NCBI GenBank assembly: GCA_022385805.1
Contig: MU277697.1
Span: 108,706-172,705, forward strand
Length of the DNA stretch: 64,000 nt
Source of the DNA: Pilatotrama ljubarskyi
Lineage: Eukaryota > Basidiomycota > Agaricomycetes > Polyporales > Polyporaceae
Direction of reading: 5' to 3'
Shown here: in pieces, positions 60,002-64,000 of the stretch
Numbering within the stretch: the stretch's first letter is position 1
Layout: every line of letters starts with the position of its first letter
Notes under the pieces: generated by a model
Told to the model about the DNA's origin: nothing
Databases searched by the model: none
The model's input: only the letters and a program-made list of their open reading frames with translations
Program-made: the position numbers and the translations under genes

Positions 60002-62024
60002 ATGTCCAGAGACAAACGCGACAAAGGCAAGAAGAAGAGCAAGAAGACCCGCGAGCCTCAGCTGAAGGCGCCCCCGCGCACATTCGTGCAGCCAACACTT
60101 CCGACGGTAACAAGCTTGCCTGCGCGTCAACTTCGGTACCTAACCTGCCAGACCACGCCCCCAGCAGCACCTCGAGCCACACCTCCCATACCCAGCAGCA
60201 AGCACCCCCCGCTCCGGGAGAAGTGCAAGCGGCGCATACATCCGGGCAGGAGCCTAACGCCACACATATAGGCACCCACAAGCGACCACGGAGCCTGGAC
60301 GCTGACGCGGATGCTCTAAGATGCCAACGCAAGCGCGAGAAGAAACTCCTGGGAATCCTCAAGCTCATGAAACATGATACAATGACGGATAAGTGCGTCC
60401 TCAGGCTTACCCTGGACGGTCGCTGACAATTCTTTTCTAGAGCGTCCCCTGAAATCCAGAATTACCGTCATGCTGCCCGGCTCACATCGCGTATCATCAG
60501 CCCTTTCATGAGTGCTCACGACGCCCTCATAGCTGGCCTGGAGAACAACAACTTGGATGATGAAGATCGTGAGAATGATGACGACTCATCCGACGAAGAT
60601 GACTCTGACCACAGCGAGGACGATGAGCATCGGGAGAGCAGGTGAGCCGTGTCACCGAGTCTTCATGAGCACTTTGCTGACAGCTACGAATGCTTGTCGC
60701 ATATTAGGTGACAAGTTCGCGACCAGGAACGGGAGCTCCGCTACCAGTACACTGCGTTGCTAGACATCATGCCCGACCTCAAGACGGATATCAAGATACT
60801 CGATGATGACCAGCTCGTGACGTACGCGAAATATGTGAGCATAACATCTCACGACACCAGTTTGTGCCGCTGACTCACTCTTGTAGATCGACCATTGCGC
60901 ACGGGCATCTCGTGGTGATGACACGAGTGCCCTGCGTAATGATGGTATTCTACTGATGAGCGACGAGGTAACGCGGCCAACCCCGGCTTATGCCAACGCG
61001 CCTGCCACTCTGGTCAAGTATCAACGTGGCTGGAACAACAAGTACACAGCCAGGCTCCTCTGCCCACAAGAAAAGCTCGAGGACTTCGATAGGGATACCG
61101 ACGCGTAAGTCTCAGCCCTGAGACCGCTGGGCCCCTACTAATCTGTGCTTAAATCCCTTGCAGTTTCACCGCTGCCGTGCAAGCCGGCGACATTGATGTA
61201 ACTGCTGCCCAGTACCCATCATTTCTGTACGACCAGAAAGCAGCAGAAGACGCTCCAGAAGATGCGATAGAGCCCGGTTTCCTCAAGAGCCCGCTGCTGC
61301 GTGGTGTGAGTACCCCGCTCCCTCTGTATACTGGCCTATGCTAACGGTGACAAAGTTCTATAAGCGTGTATGGACCGGGCGACACTCTGCCTTCCGAAAC
61401 GGGGCAAGATCGGACAACACTCCGGGTAAGCCGCCGATCTCGCGAACGTACAACATCTCGCGCGTGCACCCTCGCACAATCGCATACATCATCGTCTTGG
61501 TGGGTACCCATCTATCCGATATTGCACTGCATACTCACTCGAGCCGTTGTGAATCAAGGGCCGCTTCGTCCTTAGCAGCCAGAACCAGTTCCAGACGATG
61601 GACGAAGTCGGCGAGTTCGACAATGCCGACTTTTTCAACCGCATCGTCAAACTGTTCCGCGACCCGACGTCACCATGGTGCAAGGACATCCTGGAGTGGT
61701 GGGATCGGTAAGTACAATACGGTCTGACTTCGTGACGCCTCTGATGTGAGAATGTGTGTTGCTCTCTAGCGAAATATATGGCGCTGGAGCTGCGACGCGA
61801 AAAGCCAAGTCCACAGGGCCGAAGAAGGAGACCGCCGCTGACCGTCTTGAGCGTTTGCGCAAGGCTGAACGCAAGGAACGGCGCCGGGCGGAGCGAGAAA
61901 GGTGCGTGTGCCGCTCATGCACATGCCAGGTCTCTCAAGTTGACGCTTCGCCCCCGGCAGATCTCGTCAGGTGTCTGGTTCCTCCAGCCCGTCTCGTGAA
62001 GCCGGTCCTAGCTCGGAAGGTTGA
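60002..62024 (+). CDS. DUF6698-like accessory protein of the Plavaka element
   Basis: Fungal protein of unknown function found in transposon neighbourhoods. ATG 60002 starts a basic region (MSRDKRDKGKKKSKKTREP), then a Pro/Ser-rich linker, KRPRSLDADADALRCQRKREKKLLG, SPEIQNYRHAARLTSRIISPF, an acidic stretch (DDDSSDEDDSDHSEDDE), RDQERELRYQYTALLDIMPDL, and the core LVKYQRGWNNKYTARLLCP, AVQAGDIDVTAAQYPSFLYD and FLKSPLLRGFYKRVW. It ends EIYGAGAATRKAKS, a basic coiled region (RLERLRKAERKERRRAERE) and RSRQVSGSSSPSREAG. Stop TGA 62022-62024. At least nine exons, all short. Its place inside the TIRs makes an accessory transposition role likely, but it is inferred. The alternating acidic and basic tracts fit a nucleic-acid or chromatin binder. 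Confidence 0.6.
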
Positions 62025-62467
62025 TCATCAAATGCTTTTCTTCTCGGCGCTCGTCACTTCTGCTTCGCTCACATTCTGGGTCGCCTGCGTCTCGCTTCAT
62101 GCCGCCCTGCTGTGCAAGTAATGCGGTTCTTCGTCTCACCGTGGGTCTCGGTCTCCTTGCTCCTGCTCTTACTCGTTCTGCTGCCGCTGGTATGCACTCT
62201 GTCCTGTTGTCGTGCTCTCTGCTGCATGTTTCGTGACCGTATATGTACTTGTCGACGCAATTATATGATTATTACTATTTTTATATGTGATCGTGCGCGG
62301 AAAGCTGGGTAGGATCCAAATGCATATACATTGGTGGCCGCCCTGTACAGCGGTTTGCAGACCCCGCAGCCTGCTGTACAATATACTCGCCGGCGGCGAA
62401 GTCAAGCGCCGCCGATAGGGGATGCATCCGGCTGCCAAGTATGTATAAACAAAGTGTTCCTCTGCTC

Positions 62468-62527
62468 GGCGGCTGCATACCTCTATCTCTCAGGCGGAAT
62501 ATGCAGAGGGCGGCGGAGAGTGCATAC
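62468..62527 (+). repeat. Right subterminal motifs GGCGGC...TGCATAC, two copies
   Basis: GGCGGCTGCATAC at 62468-62480, and GGCGGC followed by TGCATAC at about 62508-62527. Matches the left copy in the same (plus) orientation. Confidence 0.45.
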
Positions 62528-62606
62528 TTGTGCATAGGTATGCACTCGAGCGCGCACTTTTGGTGATGGGAGGGCGGTGTAAGTGCCCAACATCCCCCAC
62601 CATAGC

Positions 62607-62659
62607 TTCGAACTCCGACGTTCCCACGGGGGTCACCAGCACCCCTCATCACAAGAGCT
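62607..62659 (-). repeat. Right terminal inverted repeat of Plavaka element
   Basis: 53 bp, reverse complement of 54692-54744 with mismatches only at four positions. The outer end reads AGCTCTTGTGA on the minus strand. Confidence 0.85.
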
Positions 62660-62924
62660 ATAAGACTAGCTACTTAGCGCCAAGTTCGCAACTTTGCTCC
62701 AGTTACGATCGCGGATGCAGCACACCCCCTGGCTTGCGGCCGGCCTCTGCTAGCCTAGGTCCTTGCGATACCTCCCATTCCTGCAGCTATACATGCGCAG
62801 ATGCCTGCTGCTACAGCGGATGATCTTCCTGCTGCTCTCGAAGCCCAGATGCCTGCTGCCATAGTGGATGACCCTGCCGGACGCTGTCCCAGGATGAGCT
62901 GTGTTCCTCTGCCCACGTTATGTG

Positions 62925-63008
62925 GATGCCTGCGATCCGAGCAGATGCCTGCTCTCGAAGCAGATGCCTGTGATCCGAGCAGATGCCTGCTCTCGAAGCA
63001 GATGCCTA
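62925..63008 (+). repeat. 19 bp tandem repeat, about 4.4 units (38 bp higher-order period)
   Basis: Units begin GATGCCTG at 62925, 62944, 62963, 62982 and a partial one at 63001. Alternate units differ (GATCCGAGCA versus CTCTCGAAGCA), so the true period is 38 bp repeated twice. Confidence 0.85.
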
Positions 63009-63778
63009 CTGTACCAGTAGAAGACTACTTTGCATGTGTGTACCTCTCCACCTCAGGCACCTGCCACGAGGATGCGCGCTTCGGCTGTGTTGGCCATGGT
63101 GGCATTCCGCTTACACTAAGTAGTGTGAGCTTCAGCTCTACTGCTGTCTCTTCAGCCTTGTGCTCCTGTACACACACCACATCATTGAGATTTCACTCAC
63201 GAATCTGCTCATGGTATGGCCTGTCATGCTATGCAGGACCGGATCATTCTCATGTGAGGGGCGGTATGCATTGCAGCGGTACCCCTCCATGTACTCTGCA
63301 ATGTGCGAGCACCAATCTTCCAGACTACTGGAATTTTGTATGTACTATGGTGGATTCCCCGGCCAAACCCATGCAGGGCTACTGACGCTCGTCTGCCGGT
63401 TGAAAGGGATTGTCCTCCCGGCTCAAGACTTGAGTGACCACGCGGCCTTCTGGCCAATGCGTGATGCTCGGAATACTCATTGGAATATGCCAGGAGGATG
63501 CTTGGCATGCACCATCTTCACCGGAGGGAGGTACGTGACATTGCAGCTCGAGATGCGAGACCATCTTGCTACGTGACTTGCAGCAGCTAGTTGGCGCCTA
63601 GCACGTGGGACTGCCCCGTTGGGAACCACACCGCACACGTTAATCCCTCTAGCCACATGGCAGGTCAGGAAGCGATGCATGTCGAGGTATCTACGCTGGA
63701 TTTCCGTGTTGTTGGATGTTTACACCAGACGCTGTATCGAGCACAGACGTAGTGTAATTTCCCACGACCAAACCTACT

Positions 63779-63798
63779 ATCATCATCATCATCATCCA
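63779..63798 (+). repeat. (CAT)n microsatellite
   Basis: About six tandem ATC/CAT triplets. Confidence 0.7.
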
Positions 63799-64000
63799 AG
63801 TCGCTGACCTGACTGAACTTGTGGACAGCTTGGGGCTTACCAGCAGTCTTTACAACCTTGCTTCGCCTTGAGCATTAGAACTACACTTGGCTGGTATGTG
63901 ACTGTTGTTGAACTAGGCGCTTACTAATAGCAGCATAGTCAACCGGTCGCACTTAGTCATAGGTGCTGACACACGGACAATAGAGTTCGTGGCTGGTAGA

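Larger units (their letters stand above)
54692..62659. mobile_element. Plavaka-type DNA transposon, about 8 kb
   Basis: Complete-looking cut-and-paste element bounded by 53 bp terminal inverted repeats (54692-54744 and 62607-62659). Inside are a minus-strand transposase gene (55241-59844) and a divergent plus-strand gene of DUF6698 type (60002-62024), starts 157 bp apart. Subterminal stretches on both sides hold repeated TGCATAC-type motifs beside GGCGGC. Plavaka elements are CACTA/EnSpm-related transposons described from Agaricomycetes. Immediate flanks do not show a clear target-site duplication. High similarity of the TIRs and open exons suggest a fairly recent insertion. Confidence 0.82.
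62660..64000. other. Right-edge region without supported gene
   Basis: An ORF of 194 codons at 62801-63385 (plus) includes the 19 bp tandem repeats. It lacks recognisable domains and may be spurious. A (CAT)n microsatellite is near 63780. No tRNA or other feature found. Confidence 0.4.

Noticed and set aside
54620..62677. GCTACTTAG on both sides as the target-site duplication
   Set aside because: Distances to the TIR ends are unequal (63 and 9 bp), so it cannot be a simple duplication made by this insertion.
62925..63008. CRISPR-like repeat array
   Set aside because: The repeats are directly adjacent without unique spacers, and the organism is a eukaryote.

Overview
This window is a nuclear chromosome segment from a basidiomycete fungus, most likely a wood-decay polypore or close relative. 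The evidence is densely packed genes broken by many 50-70 bp GT-AG introns, GC-rich coding sequence, two GH12 xyloglucanase/endoglucanase genes, expanded families of short-chain dehydrogenases and F-box-like proteins, a polypore-type small secreted protein and a Plavaka-type DNA transposon. No rRNA, organellar or bacterial-style operon structure is visible.

Layout. 0.5-12 kb: AFG2-type AAA ATPase (ribosome biogenesis), an MFS transporter on the minus strand, an SDR, a decayed F-box-like gene, tRNA-Ser(CGA) with an intron, and coproporphyrinogen III oxidase (heme synthesis). 12.7-17.8 kb: a tandem array of three members of an uncharacterised family, the last interrupted by an in-frame stop. 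17.9-24.6 kb: a metallo-beta-lactamase-fold hydrolase, a GLO3-type ArfGAP, and two convergent secreted GH12 glycosidases. 25-31 kb: a 2-oxoglutarate/Fe(II) oxygenase, a GNAT acetyltransferase, an unresolved short gene, and a UBC1-type E2 enzyme with a C-terminal UBA-like region. 31.7-41 kb: the most distinctive block, ordered TPP enzyme, oxygenase, oxygenase, TPP enzyme, all on the plus strand; both oxygenases are paralogs of the gene at 25-26.7 kb. 41-52 kb: an F-box protein, a gene-poor stretch, a tandem pair of SDRs, tRNA-Glu(CTC), AP-2 sigma adaptin, an SDR pseudogene with an internal deletion, and a small secreted protein. 52.6-54.6 kb: a trypsin-fold protease-like gene whose 5' end is unclear. 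54.7-62.7 kb: an about 8 kb Plavaka element with about 53 bp terminal inverted repeats, a multi-exon transposase and a divergent DUF6698-like companion gene. The right end is gene-poor with short tandem repeats.

How the genes fit together. Housekeeping genes (AFG2, HEM13, GLO3, UBC1, AP2S1, tRNAs) form a stable backbone, with accessory families expanded between them by local duplication. The candidate for an undescribed system is the thiamine-diphosphate enzyme / Fe(II)-2OG oxygenase array at 31.7-41 kb: two TPP enzymes of acetolactate synthase type flank two oxygenases that share duplicated promoter blocks and a near-identical coding tract. Joint function is inferred only from neighbourhood and co-duplication. 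Exon boundaries were placed by eye from reading frames and GT-AG signals; start codons and minor exons are provisional.
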